Made by a program: the position numbers and the translations under genes. From Arcticibacter sp. (GTDB lineage: Bacteria > Bacteroidota > Bacteroidia > 2-12-FULL-35-15): a stretch of 64,000 bases of DNA. A model generated the notes under the pieces. That model was not told where the DNA came from. It was given only the letters and a program-made list of their open reading frames with translations, and did no database searches. Positions 1-8,841 of the stretch are shown here, in pieces. Positions within the stretch are counted from its first letter, which is position 1. Every line of letters starts with the position of its first letter. The stretch covers positions 1 to 64,000 of the forward strand of contig JAJNQB010000019.1 in NCBI GenBank assembly GCA_021155045.1. Direction: 5' to 3'.

Positions 1-96
1 GCAAGCTACTACACCATTCCATACGCTGCTATTATCAGCGCAAACTTTCTGTACAGCCAAGTACATCGAAAGTTTATTTTCCTGTGTTTTTTTCAT
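1..96 (-). CDS. N-terminus of a truncated hypothetical protein
   Basis: Only the first 32 codons lie in the window; the gene runs off the left edge. Reading from the ATG at 96, the peptide begins MKKTQENKLSMYLAVQKVC and stays open to base 1. It has no signal peptide. There is not enough sequence to name a family. The ATG is preceded on its strand by an AT-rich leader with a short GGGGTGG run. That a real gene starts here is likely but not certain. Confidence 0.45.
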   Translation of the reverse strand, partial: MKKTQENKLSMYLAVQKVCADNSSVWNGVVAC

Positions 97-275
97 TTTA
101 AATTTAACCACCCCTGTTAAATTTTTTATCGGAGCAATTACCCCTAAAACGAAAGCTATATCTTATTTATTGTAAAAATTACTTTCCTAAATTATGTTAA
201 TCAAAATAATAAAACAATCCCAAAATCGTTTCCCTCATCCTTCAATAAACCAATGTGTCACATTCAGCGAGCTTG

Positions 276-294
276 CCCTGAGCTTGTCGAAGGG
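276..294. repeat. Dispersed repeat core (CCCTGAGC..GTCGAAGGG type)
   Basis: The 19-mer ccctgagcttgtcgaaggg sits at the left edge of the 21-bp array. A close relative, ccctgagcggagtcgaaggg, occurs inside a sensor gene at 29966-29985. From memory, this kind of sequence is scattered through many bacterial genomes as a small intergenic repeat; I cannot search to confirm that. Confidence 0.5.
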
Positions 295-657
295 AGATGC
301 ACTTACCGACTTCATTCCTGTCATCGAGCGTAGCCGAGATGCACCTTCCGCATCCTTCCCTTTACATTCCGAAAGGATTCCTTTACCTTCCGACCTCTTC
401 CCTTCACTTGCCGACTCCATTCCTATACTCACCGAGTAGATTCCTTTAGCTTCCCACCCCTTCCCTTCACTTGCCGACCTCATTCCTGTCATCGAGCGTA
501 GCCGAGATGCACTTGCCGACCTAATTCTTTTAGCTTCCGTGTTCATTACTTTAGCTTCCGTATCAATTCCTAAACACAAACATTTCATTCTTACACTTGC
601 CCACTTTATTCCTTTATCCCTCTGCTCATTTCCTTTAACTGCATGGGGCATTTCTCT
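280..657. repeat. 21-bp degenerate tandem repeat array, about 18 units
   Basis: From about base 280 (regular from 301) to 657 the sequence divides into consecutive 21-bp units, for example 301-321, 343-363, 364-384, 385-405, 406-426, 427-447, 448-468, 469-489, 511-531 and 532-552. Typical units read acttgccgacctcattcct or agcttccgtgttcattact. Two 42-bp blocks (301-342 and 469-510) are almost identical and both contain catcgagcgtagccgagatg. The period is a multiple of three, so the minus strand stays open as 7-residue repeats of the type G(I/M)xSASE. The units are too degenerate for recent slippage alone. I treat this as an intergenic repeat, not a gene. Confidence 0.85.
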
Positions 658-662
658 AAAGC

Positions 663-696
663 AAAAAACCGCCTCCGAAATTCGGGGCGGTTTTTT
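663..696. terminator. Rho-independent terminator of the T9SS gene at 720
   Basis: An 11-bp stem (aaaaaaccgcc at 663-673 with ggcggtttttt at 686-696) encloses a second palindrome, ccgaaattcgg. It lies just downstream of the stop codon of the minus-strand gene ending at 720. The A and T runs on both sides mean it could work in both directions. Confidence 0.85.
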
Positions 697-719
697 ATTT
701 AAGGGTTAAATGTAATCTA

Positions 720-3700
720 CTATTTTGTTACCACTAATTTTTGAACAGAACTTCCATTCTCGTTTTTAATGTTTAACAAATATGTTCCAGAAGTTAAACT
801 TCCAATTTCTAATTGTGATGTTTGTCCTTGTGTTACATTTTCAAACGACCACGTTCCAACAACACGTCCAGCAATATCCATAATTTCTATTACAGTTGTT
901 TTACTTGTGTTAGAAGCAAATTGTACGTTAAGGAAATTGTTTGCAGGGTTTGGATATACAAAAATAATTCCTGTTGTGTTTTCTACTATTCCAGTTACTG
1001 GAGTAATCACCACATCCACTTGTGTACGAGCACTTGTACAAGTTACTGATGCACCTTGGATTTTCCAATCATAAAAATAATAATAGAAGGTAGCGCCTTG
1101 GTTAGAACCCGTTAATGAAACCTTACCAGCCAATGTATAAGGATAAGAAACTCCTTGATTGCTTCTTTGGAAGCGAGGAGAATTAAATCCAAAATTGGTA
1201 GTGTTTACAGTAGCGTTGGTGGTTAATGAATACCCTGTTCCAACAACTAAAGGCCAGTTAAGGGTAATTACAGAAGAATCTACAGGCAACGTAACGGTTA
1301 AGCTATTGATAACAGTTCCACCAGAGTTTTTCAATTGTATTTCACGTGCACCTGGCGTATCAGTATACACTTTTACAGATTGTAACGTGCAGTTTCCTAA
1401 TACATTAAAATCAACCGTTCCATTAGTAGTGTTACCACTATATTGGTTGGTTCCTTGTTGGTATTTAGGGGCAACACTATTAATTGCTCCAGGATAAGTA
1501 CTTGTTTCTTCCACCCAATATGGTGTAGTTGATGATAGTACAGGAGTTGTATAACTTCCTCCTGTGCCTAATAATGTTCCAGCAGAAGCAGCATCATACC
1601 AAGAAAGAGTTCCGCCTGTTCCTGTAGCAGAAATAGTATAAGAACCTGCTGGCCCTGTTGCTCCTGTTCCGGTTGGTGCTGGTGCAGAAATAACATTTGC
1701 ATTAAATGCTGTTGATGAAAAAGGACCACATGTTCCTTGTATGGTTACTGTATAATTTCCTGATTGAGGAGGATTAATTGATTGTGATGTTGATGTAAAT
1801 CCACCTGGTCCACTCCAGCTATAAGAAGCAGCAGCAGTACTTGTAAGAACTAAATTTCCAGCACAATTATCTGTTCCAGAAGATGTAACAGATGGTGTTT
1901 CATCTGGATTCAGTACCACAGAAACCGTTGGTGAAACATTTACACAAGCACCATTAGTTACTCTTACGTTAAAGTTTCCAGTAGAAGAAGTTGTAACAGA
2001 TTGTGTTGTAGCGCCTGTATTCCATAAGTAAGAAGAATAACCAGCGTTAGCTGTTAAAGTAAGTGTTTGCCCAGTACACAATGCGTAAGGTCCTGGAATA
2101 ATATTTCCAACAATTGAACATGTTCCTTCCACAACAGTAATAAATTGGTCGGCAGCAACATTTGAAAAAGAAGTTGTTGTTCCAGAAGGCCAATCAATAA
2201 ATACAGAATCTACCGTTGTGTTTGTTCCTAAACCAAAATGAACTTGAAAAGTATTAACTGTTCCATAACTTTCGCCTGAACGTACTTCACGAATTTGTTT
2301 TCCCCATGGTCCAAATATCGTTACACGAGTTCCGATTGCATCATGATTACTTGTTGTTCCTGTTAAATCAAAAGAAAGAAAGTGATTGCTGTTTTTATCG
2401 TTTAGATACATAACATCGTTTGTGGTAGTTGATGGAGTGTTATAAATCCCACCGTAAGAAGTAAATAAATCAATAAATCCATCATGATTTAAGTCTCCTG
2501 TAGCAAACGACAACATTCCTCCAGCAACAGCAATTCCTGTTCCTCCTAAAAGAGAAAATGTATTATTTCCATTGTTATGATATAAAATAAAATCAGAACC
2601 GGTAACAAAAATATCCACAAAGCCATCGTTGTCAAAATCTTCTAAGTGCGACTCTATAGGCTGTGAGCCAGCACCAGAAGTTGAAAAACCTGTTGAGCCT
2701 GTAATATCAGAAAAGTTACCAGCACCATCATTTAGCAATATTTTACTAGCGATATCATGGTATGTTAGCACAACATCAAAATCTCCATCATTATCAATAT
2801 CCCCAAAAGAGCTTGTCCATGTTTGATTAAAAGCTGTTGCCTCTATATTTTTAGCAGCAGCCATATCAGTAAAATTTCCATTTCCATCATTTACAAACAT
2901 TCTGTCTTTTCTTCGCAAGTCAGTTGTGCTTGATGAAGCTTGACGGCAATGAGGAACAAATAAATCTAAATCACCATCATTATCAAAATCAACCCATGCA
3001 CTACCATAGTTTCCAGAGTCAGCAGGGTCGCCACTATAAGTTGTGGTGCTTAATTGATGATTAAAAACAACGTTTCTATGAGCAGACCATGTAGGGTAGG
3101 TTCCAGAGCCAACCACAGAAGTAATATTTACCACTAAAGCTCCTGTTCCACTGTTGTAAGACGTAACTGTTCCTGTCATAAAATTTTGTCCATCATAACC
3201 AACTTTAATGGGTTGTCCTGCTGTAAAAATTAATCCAGATTGCACAGTCAATGATTTTGAACCTGTTCCTATTGTCATAGATGTGGTGGAGTGAGCTAAA
3301 AACTGAAGATTTCCAGCACCGTCATTCATATACACTTTTGCATAAGCATTATCATCACAAACATAAACATCATTCCAGCCATCATTATTAAAATCGCCAC
3401 ATGTAATATTTTGGGTGAAGAAATTAGAATTTGGCAACAATGAACTTGTCTTTGTAATGGTGCTTCCGCTCCAAGCAAGTTTCACTAAATAAACACTTCC
3501 GTTTGGTCCGCAAACCACATCTTTCCACCCGTTGTGGTCGAAATCGGCTATTGCCATGCCCCAAATTCTGCTTGTTCCTGTAATGTTTCCTAAGTTATAG
3601 GTAGTAAACGAGCCATTGCTTTGTTGAAGATCAACGTAAAGTGTAGTTCCTTGATCCATACGGACAAGGTCATCGCGTCCGTCAGAATTAACATCTACTA

Positions 3701-3842
3701 CTACTACACAATTTCCACTTCTCATAGAAGTTGGAGTGAGTAGTGAATTTGAATTTGTAAATGTTTGTGCAAATGCTCCGGTGGCTGCAAAAGCAGAACA
3801 CAAAGTCAATAGAAGCGTTTTCGTTTTTGTAATTTTGTTCAT
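720..3842 (-). CDS. Secreted FG-GAP/VCBS and ASPIC/UnbV repeat protein with T9SS sorting domain
   Basis: A 1040-residue cell-surface or secreted protein. It starts with a cleavable signal peptide (basic N-terminus, hydrophobic core, cleavage near ATGAFAQ). Residues of about 30-470 hold FG-GAP/VCBS repeats with calcium-binding DxDxDG-type loops (DFDNDGD, DIDNDGD, DFDNDGF, DLNHDGF), which normally build a beta-propeller. An ASPIC/UnbV segment follows (IGTRVTIFGPWGKQIREV to about 575), then Ig-like domains. The last ~80 residues form a type A T9SS sorting domain (VYPNPANNFLNV ... SGTYLLNI, ending KLVVTK). Export would be by Sec and then T9SS. The ligand or function is unknown; adhesion or surface binding is a guess. 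Confidence 0.85.
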   Translation of the reverse strand: MNKITKTKTLLLTLCSAFAATGAFAQTFTNSNSLLTPTSMRSGNCVVVVDVNSDGRDDLVRMDQGTTLYVDLQQSNGSFTTYNLGNITGTSRIWGMAIADFDHNGWKDVVCGPNGSVYLVKLAWSGSTITKTSSLLPNSNFFTQNITCGDFNNDGWNDVYVCDDNAYAKVYMNDGAGNLQFLAHSTTSMTIGTGSKSLTVQSGLIFTAGQPIKVGYDGQNFMTGTVTSYNSGTGALVVNITSVVGSGTYPTWSAHRNVVFNHQLSTTTYSGDPADSGNYGSAWVDFDNDGDLDLFVPHCRQASSSTTDLRRKDRMFVNDGNGNFTDMAAAKNIEATAFNQTWTSSFGDIDNDGDFDVVLTYHDIASKILLNDGAGNFSDITGSTGFSTSGAGSQPIESHLEDFDNDGFVDIFVTGSDFILYHNNGNNTFSLLGGTGIAVAGGMLSFATGDLNHDGFIDLFTSYGGIYNTPSTTTNDVMYLNDKNSNHFLSFDLTGTTSNHDAIGTRVTIFGPWGKQIREVRSGESYGTVNTFQVHFGLGTNTTVDSVFIDWPSGTTTSFSNVAADQFITVVEGTCSIVGNIIPGPYALCTGQTLTLTANAGYSSYLWNTGATTQSVTTSSTGNFNVRVTNGACVNVSPTVSVVLNPDETPSVTSSGTDNCAGNLVLTSTAAASYSWSGPGGFTSTSQSINPPQSGNYTVTIQGTCGPFSSTAFNANVISAPAPTGTGATGPAGSYTISATGTGGTLSWYDAASAGTLLGTGGSYTTPVLSSTTPYWVEETSTYPGAINSVAPKYQQGTNQYSGNTTNGTVDFNVLGNCTLQSVKVYTDTPGAREIQLKNSGGTVINSLTVTLPVDSSVITLNWPLVVGTGYSLTTNATVNTTNFGFNSPRFQRSNQGVSYPYTLAGKVSLTGSNQGATFYYYFYDWKIQGASVTCTSARTQVDVVITPVTGIVENTTGIIFVYPNPANNFLNVQFASNTSKTTVIEIMDIAGRVVGTWSFENVTQGQTSQLEIGSLTSGTYLLNIKNENGSSVQKLVVTK

Positions 3843-3912
3843 GTCGAGAGATTTTAAATTTATTAATTATTAGTTTTCAATAGTTTAGAGAATATTAAAG
3901 GAAAGATATTTT

Positions 3913-5856
3913 TTATGATTTTACAACTTTTTTAGTAATTATTTTATTTCCAACCTTTATTCTAATATAATATACTCCTTGAGTTTGGGGTAAATTAATG
4001 GTAAATTCAGATTGAAATTGCGTGTTATTTATTTCTAAAACTCTCGCTCCTGAAGAGTTTAATACTTCAATGGCATTAATAAAGTTTCCGTAATTACTCT
4101 CAATAATAATTTTTCCATCATTCGTTATTGTTGGGAAAACAGCTATTCCGCTTGGTTTGTTGTTTGCAATGGATGTAATAATTGAGGACAAACTATCAGC
4201 CACCACCAAAAAAGGTGTTTGATCTGCATTTTGAAACATTGTTTTAAAAGTATTAATAGGAGTGCTATTAAGAGCAAACATTTCATCCACCCATTTAGGA
4301 GGAACAGACTGATAATAAATCTTAACTTTTGTTTGAATATTTCCTGTATAGCCGAATAATGGAACATGAAAATGCACGTAATCTTCTCCGGAACCCTCAA
4401 CAGAAGCCACTTTATTAAAGTCGTTATCGGCAATTGCATCATTACTTATTTTTACTGTATCATAAACTTGATGAGTTGTTGTAAAGCCCAAAGGAGGAAT
4501 ACGATTATCTTTTAAAAGATTTGCAGCCCTTTCTAGCACAGTAGTAAAATCACCATTTACATCACCCATTACCATTTCATATATCTGAGGAACATTTTGT
4601 TGGTTAATTACATTGTGATGAATTTCAAATTGATTTGTTTCACCAACCACCCTATATTGTGGGGTGAATGTCCCGGATTTGAATAAAGTATCATTTGCGG
4701 CATCAAAAACAACAAATTGAACCACGGCTCTTCTTGCTGGGTAGCCAGATGGGAATTTGTGTCCAGTTTTATTTTTTAATTTTACTCTATAATAAGCAGT
4801 GTCATTTTTTGTGCTGTCTAACATTAAATTCATATCCAACGTTTGTTCTTTTAGCATTCTAGATGTTGCTAGAATGGTTGTATCAAACCACCTATCTGGA
4901 GAATCAATAAACAAGGCAGATTTGTTATTTTTAATTAGATTAAGCATAAAATAATTTGCTCCTGCAAAAGTATGTTGGTTAAATGGAAACCTTGCTTGTA
5001 AAGAAATTACACCATTTGCAATTACAATAGGGTCGGGCAATTTAGGCATGTGGCAGCTTTGGCACTTTGTTAATGTTCCTGCATAGCTTGAATTCAGATA
5101 TTCGTGATAAGTTGCTTGCTCAACAAATTCTCCGCCAGTAAAATTTCCTGCCAAGTCCACACTTTGAGTTATTAAAGTATGACAAGGAGCACAGGTCCTG
5201 GGCTGATCCATATGATTACTATATACGGGAGTAAATCCTTCGTATAATTCCATCGGACCAGTAAATGGACTTCCAAAAGGACCATACTCAACATGATTTG
5301 TATCAAAAGGTATTATGCCTGAATAAGTATATCCAACGGTTGGCGACATGGCATGGCAAGCGCCACACGAAACCCCGTCCAAGCCAAGCGTATCGGCATC
5401 TAAGTCATTCATGCCATAATATGGATTGTTATGAAACATAGATGTGTAGCGTCCCATAGGAGCATGACATTGAGTACATTTATTTTGTAATTCATTTGCA
5501 TGAGCGGGGTTGGTAAGTATTTCGTGGCTGACTTTTGCTCGCCACAAAGGATCTTTTGCAGATAATGCCATCATAGAAGTTCGCCACCTATCAGAAAGAT
5601 TTACATCATTACCAGATTCATCAACATTAGCTTGTTGGATAGAATCATATCCATGGCAACCAGTACAATGTGATGAGTGTAAAAAATATTCTCCCGAATC
5701 AATCGGAGCTCTTTGTGCGTAACGGTTTAACAAAGCAATTTCTTCTTCGGTATGAAAGCTATATTTTGATGTTTTAGAAGAGGCGACATTTAAAAAATAC
5801 AAGCCAGAAACAAAACCCAAGACAATTACAAGGGCAGCAATTTTTTTAATCTTCAT
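3913..5856 (-). CDS. Pentaheme c-type cytochrome with T9SS C-terminal sorting domain
   Basis: A 647-residue protein with an N-terminal signal/anchor (residues ~5-25) and five CXXCH heme sites: CTGCH (64), CTQCH (127), CGACH (164), CAPCH (222) and CQSCH (265). Heme is attached in the periplasm. The part after residue ~280 has no heme motif and is probably beta-rich. The last ~75 residues look like a T9SS type A sorting domain (VFPTITNDGKIIIES ... GVYYIRIKVG, ending KKVVKS). A heme protein bearing a T9SS signal would be placed on the outer surface, which suggests electron exchange outside the outer membrane; that role is inference. Its neighbour at 720-3842 is also T9SS cargo. I cannot assign a substrate. 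Confidence 0.8.
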   Translation of the reverse strand: MKIKKIAALVIVLGFVSGLYFLNVASSKTSKYSFHTEEEIALLNRYAQRAPIDSGEYFLHSSHCTGCHGYDSIQQANVDESGNDVNLSDRWRTSMMALSAKDPLWRAKVSHEILTNPAHANELQNKCTQCHAPMGRYTSMFHNNPYYGMNDLDADTLGLDGVSCGACHAMSPTVGYTYSGIIPFDTNHVEYGPFGSPFTGPMELYEGFTPVYSNHMDQPRTCAPCHTLITQSVDLAGNFTGGEFVEQATYHEYLNSSYAGTLTKCQSCHMPKLPDPIVIANGVISLQARFPFNQHTFAGANYFMLNLIKNNKSALFIDSPDRWFDTTILATSRMLKEQTLDMNLMLDSTKNDTAYYRVKLKNKTGHKFPSGYPARRAVVQFVVFDAANDTLFKSGTFTPQYRVVGETNQFEIHHNVINQQNVPQIYEMVMGDVNGDFTTVLERAANLLKDNRIPPLGFTTTHQVYDTVKISNDAIADNDFNKVASVEGSGEDYVHFHVPLFGYTGNIQTKVKIYYQSVPPKWVDEMFALNSTPINTFKTMFQNADQTPFLVVADSLSSIITSIANNKPSGIAVFPTITNDGKIIIESNYGNFINAIEVLNSSGARVLEINNTQFQSEFTINLPQTQGVYYIRIKVGNKIITKKVVKS

Positions 5857-5879
5857 TCGGTAAAGTATTATGATACAAA

Positions 5880-5887
5880 CAAATATA
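5880..5887 (-). promoter_or_regulatory. Bacteroidota -7 element (TATATTTG) of the cytochrome gene
   Basis: TATATTTG on the minus strand matches the TAnnTTTG consensus and lies 24 bases upstream of the ATG at 5856. No clear -33 TTG is visible. Confidence 0.4.
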
Positions 5888-5957
5888 TATTAAAATTTCC
5901 TTAAAATGAAATCGAAAAGAATAAAAACAGGGCTTTATTAAAAATAAGGAGAAAAAA

Positions 5958-6956
5958 CTAGGAAAGTTTTTCGGTTAAGTTTAGCATTTCGGTATTTGGA
6001 GATTTTTTTTCGTACAAAACGCTATATACTGCATTTGATATCGGCATTTCCACTTTATATTTTTTATTTATTTCATAAATACACTTCACACCATAGTAGC
6101 CTTCTGCTATCATATTCATTTCCATTTGTGCAGATTTAACAGAATAACCTTTTCCAATCATGTTTCCAAAACTTCTGTTTCTACTAAATTGAGAATAAGC
6201 CGTTACCAATAAATCGCCTAAATAAGCGGAGCTTTTTATATCCCTGTCAATTGGATGAACCGCATCCACAAAACGTTTTATTTCTTGAATAGCATTGGAA
6301 ATTAATACCGCTTGAAAATTATCGCCATATCCTAAGCCATGATAAATACCGCTTGCAATTGCAAAAACATTTTTCAAAACTGCAGAATATTCGGTTCCAT
6401 ATATATCATCAGAAACAGTTGTTTTAATATGCCTACAATTTAATTTTGATGCTACGAAGCTTGCGCTATCAGTATTTTGTGATGCAATTGTTAAATAAGA
6501 AAGTTTTTCCATAGCCACTTCTTCTGCATGGCAAGGACCTGTTATTACTCCAATATTTTGCATTGGAATTTCATAAATGGTATTAAAAAATTCTCCCACA
6601 ATTAAAAGTTCATCCGGAACAATGCCTTTGATTGCAGAAAAAACGTGTTTGTCTTTAAAATCACTTTTAGTTAAACCCTTTAATGCGTCTTTTAAAAACG
6701 CAGAAGGAACAGCCATTATCAAAACATCGGCTTGTTTTACAATTTCTGCAATGGAATTATTTAATGCTAATTTTTTTACATCAAATTCAACTGATGTAAG
6801 GTAGTTTGGGTTGTGTTTATGTTGTTGAATATGATTTAACACTTCTTGATTTCGTATCCACCAAAAAATAGTGTCGCAATTATTGCTTAACATTTTTACA
6901 ATTGCTGTTGCCCAGCTTCCTCCCCCAATTACCGCTATTTTTTTATTTGACATCAT
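5958..6956 (-). CDS. gpsA: Glycerol-3-phosphate dehydrogenase [NAD(P)+]
   Basis: Reduces dihydroxyacetone phosphate to sn-glycerol 3-phosphate, the entry step of phospholipid synthesis, in the cytoplasm. The 332-residue length is normal. The Rossmann loop is VIGGGSWATA near the N-terminus. The family motif GPCHAEEVA lies near residue 140, and the catalytic lysine region reads YSAVLKNVFAIASGI. The helical C-terminal domain has the usual GDLLVTAYSQFSRNRSFG segment. Two adjacent ATG codons (6956 and 6953) are possible starts. It lies 25 bases downstream of lysS on the same strand, so the two are probably co-transcribed. Confidence 0.95.
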   Translation of the reverse strand: MMSNKKIAVIGGGSWATAIVKMLSNNCDTIFWWIRNQEVLNHIQQHKHNPNYLTSVEFDVKKLALNNSIAEIVKQADVLIMAVPSAFLKDALKGLTKSDFKDKHVFSAIKGIVPDELLIVGEFFNTIYEIPMQNIGVITGPCHAEEVAMEKLSYLTIASQNTDSASFVASKLNCRHIKTTVSDDIYGTEYSAVLKNVFAIASGIYHGLGYGDNFQAVLISNAIQEIKRFVDAVHPIDRDIKSSAYLGDLLVTAYSQFSRNRSFGNMIGKGYSVKSAQMEMNMIAEGYYGVKCIYEINKKYKVEMPISNAVYSVLYEKKSPNTEMLNLTEKLS

Positions 6957-6981
6957 AGTTTTTCAAAATATAAAAAACAGC

Positions 6982-8715
6982 TTAAACATTATTAATTTCA
7001 AAAACAGGTCCTTCTCTTTTCAAAACATTTTTTTCGGTTAATGAATTAAATATTTTTTGTAATTGATTTTTTGACATCCCCGTTGCTTCACTTACGCTGG
7101 CAATTGTTGCTTGATTTTGTTTTGACACTTCCTCCAATACTTTTTGTTCATCACCACTCATTTGTATCGTAGGTTGTTTGATGTTTTCTTCAACAAACGA
7201 TTTTTTTTCTGGTCGCATTTGAGGAAAGAAAAGAACATCTTGAATAGAAGGAGAGTTGGTCATTATCATTGCCAGCCTGTCTATTCCTATGCCAATGCCA
7301 GATGTTGGTGGCATGCCATATTCCAATGCACGTAAAAAATCTTGGTCAACAAACATTGCTTCATCGTCTCCTCGTTCCATTAATTTTGCCTGCTCCTCAA
7401 ACCGTTCGCGCTGGTCAATAGGATCATTTAACTCAGAATAAGCATTTGCTAATTCTTTTCCATTTACCATTAATTCAAATCTTTCAACCAATCCTTTTTT
7501 GCTTCTATGTTTTTTAGTAAGCGGGCTCATTTCAATTGGATAGTCTGTAATGAAAGTAGGTTGAATGTAATTTCCTTCACATTTTGCTCCAAAAATTTCA
7601 TCAATTAATTTTCCTTTTCCAATGTTATCAGCAACGTCTATTTTGAGTGTATTGCAAACCTCTCTTAATTGTGATTCGTTCATTCCACTTATGTCAATGC
7701 CAGTAAATTCTTTTATGGAGTCAAACATTGTAATGCGTTTAAACGGTCGTTTGAAATCGATACTATTTTCTCCAACTTGTACTTTTGTTGTTCCTGTTAG
7801 GTCGAGAGCAATTTTTTCTATTAACTCTTCTGTTATATCCATCATCCAGATATAATCTTTGTAGGCAACATAAAGTTCCATTACAGTAAATTCAGGATTA
7901 TGCGTTCTGTCCATCCCTTCATTTCTAAAATTTCTAGAAAACTCATAAACACCATCAAACCCGCCAACAATTAGTCTTTTTAAGTAAAGCTCATTTGCTA
8001 TTCGTAAATACATTGGAATGTCCAGTGTGTTATGATGTGTAACAAACGGTCTGGCACTTGCTCCGCCAGGGATAGCCTGCAAAACAGGAGTATCCACCTC
8101 TAAATATCCTTTGGCATTATAAAAATCACGAATAGTATTCATCATTTTTGTGCGTTTGATGAATGTATCTTTTACCTGTGGATTTACAATCAAATCAACA
8201 TAACGTTGGCGGTATCGGAATTCTGGGTCGGTAACTTCATCAAATGCATTTCCTTCGTCATCACGTTTTACTATCGGCAACGGGCGCAAAGCTTTGCTTA
8301 ACATCGTAAATGTAGTGGCATGTATTGATGTTTCGCCAACTTTAGTTTTAAATACATAACCGGTAATACCAATAATATCACCAATATCAGTATATTTTTT
8401 AAAAAGCAAATCAAATGCAGATTTGTCTTCATTCGGACAAATATCATCTCTTCTAATGTAAACTTGTATGCGTCCTACTGCATCTTGTAACCCAACAAAG
8501 CAAGCTTTTCCCATATCTCTTATGCTCATTACACGCCCAGCGATGCTAATACGATTAAAGTCTTCCGATTTTTCTTCTTTAAAATTTTCTAAAATATTTT
8601 TTGAAGTAGTATTAATTTCGAATAATGGTGCAGGATATGCATCAATGCCCATTTTTGCAATTTCTTCCAGTTTTGTTCTTCTTAAAATCTCTTGTTCATT
8701 TAATTCCGTACTCAT
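6982..8715 (-). CDS. lysS: Lysyl-tRNA synthetase, class II, with C-terminal extension
   Basis: Charges tRNA-Lys with lysine in the cytoplasm. The 577-residue protein has the N-terminal OB-fold (ISIAGRVMSIRDMGKACFVG, near residues 55-80). Class II motif 2 is FRNEGMDRTHNPEFTVMELY (about residue 265) and motif 3 is GIGIGIDRLAMIMT (about 480). The catalytic core ends near FFPQMRPE. About 65 further residues resemble a small winged-helix segment (VLEEVSKQNQATIASVSEAT), an extension I associate with Bacteroidota LysS. A TATATTTG element lies just upstream of the ATG. gpsA follows as the next gene. Confidence 0.96.
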   Translation of the reverse strand: MSTELNEQEILRRTKLEEIAKMGIDAYPAPLFEINTTSKNILENFKEEKSEDFNRISIAGRVMSIRDMGKACFVGLQDAVGRIQVYIRRDDICPNEDKSAFDLLFKKYTDIGDIIGITGYVFKTKVGETSIHATTFTMLSKALRPLPIVKRDDEGNAFDEVTDPEFRYRQRYVDLIVNPQVKDTFIKRTKMMNTIRDFYNAKGYLEVDTPVLQAIPGGASARPFVTHHNTLDIPMYLRIANELYLKRLIVGGFDGVYEFSRNFRNEGMDRTHNPEFTVMELYVAYKDYIWMMDITEELIEKIALDLTGTTKVQVGENSIDFKRPFKRITMFDSIKEFTGIDISGMNESQLREVCNTLKIDVADNIGKGKLIDEIFGAKCEGNYIQPTFITDYPIEMSPLTKKHRSKKGLVERFELMVNGKELANAYSELNDPIDQRERFEEQAKLMERGDDEAMFVDQDFLRALEYGMPPTSGIGIGIDRLAMIMTNSPSIQDVLFFPQMRPEKKSFVEENIKQPTIQMSGDEQKVLEEVSKQNQATIASVSEATGMSKNQLQKIFNSLTEKNVLKREGPVFEINNV

Positions 8716-8739
8716 TTTAAATTTTATTTTTTTGAATTA

Positions 8740-8747
8740 CAAATATA
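8740..8747 (-). promoter_or_regulatory. Bacteroidota -7 element (TATATTTG) of lysS
   Basis: TATATTTG on the minus strand matches TAnnTTTG and sits 24 bases before the lysS ATG, the same spacing as for the cytochrome gene at 5856. Confidence 0.45.
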
Positions 8748-8791
8748 CAAGGAATCAATTACCATACATGAGTTAATTCATTAAAAATAAG

Positions 8792-8820
8792 TTGTGATTT
8801 CAGTAAAAATTGTATTTTTA
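8792..8820 (+). promoter_or_regulatory. Candidate promoter of the isomerase gene
   Basis: TTG (8792-8794), an 18-base spacer, then TATTTTTA (8813-8820), close to TTG-N19-TAnnTTTG. It lies about 20 bases before the chosen ATG at 8842. This supports that ATG over the upstream GTG at 8794, which would fall inside the -33 element. Confidence 0.4.
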
Positions 8821-8841
8821 CATTCCTTGAAAATAAAGAAT

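Noticed and set aside
235..651. 138-codon minus-strand frame in the 21-bp array
   Set aside because: Open only because the repeat period is a multiple of three. The peptide is low-complexity, and a plus-strand frame is also open. Treated as repeat DNA.
280..657. CRISPR array
   Set aside because: Units are contiguous 21-mers without unique spacers, and no cas gene is present.
4143..4442. 99-codon frame inside the cytochrome gene
   Set aside because: Shadow in another frame on the same strand; no domain, and the main frame has a conserved architecture.
8794..8841. GTG start for the phosphoglucose/phosphomannose isomerase
   Set aside because: It lies within the probable promoter, and the family start matches ATG 8842.
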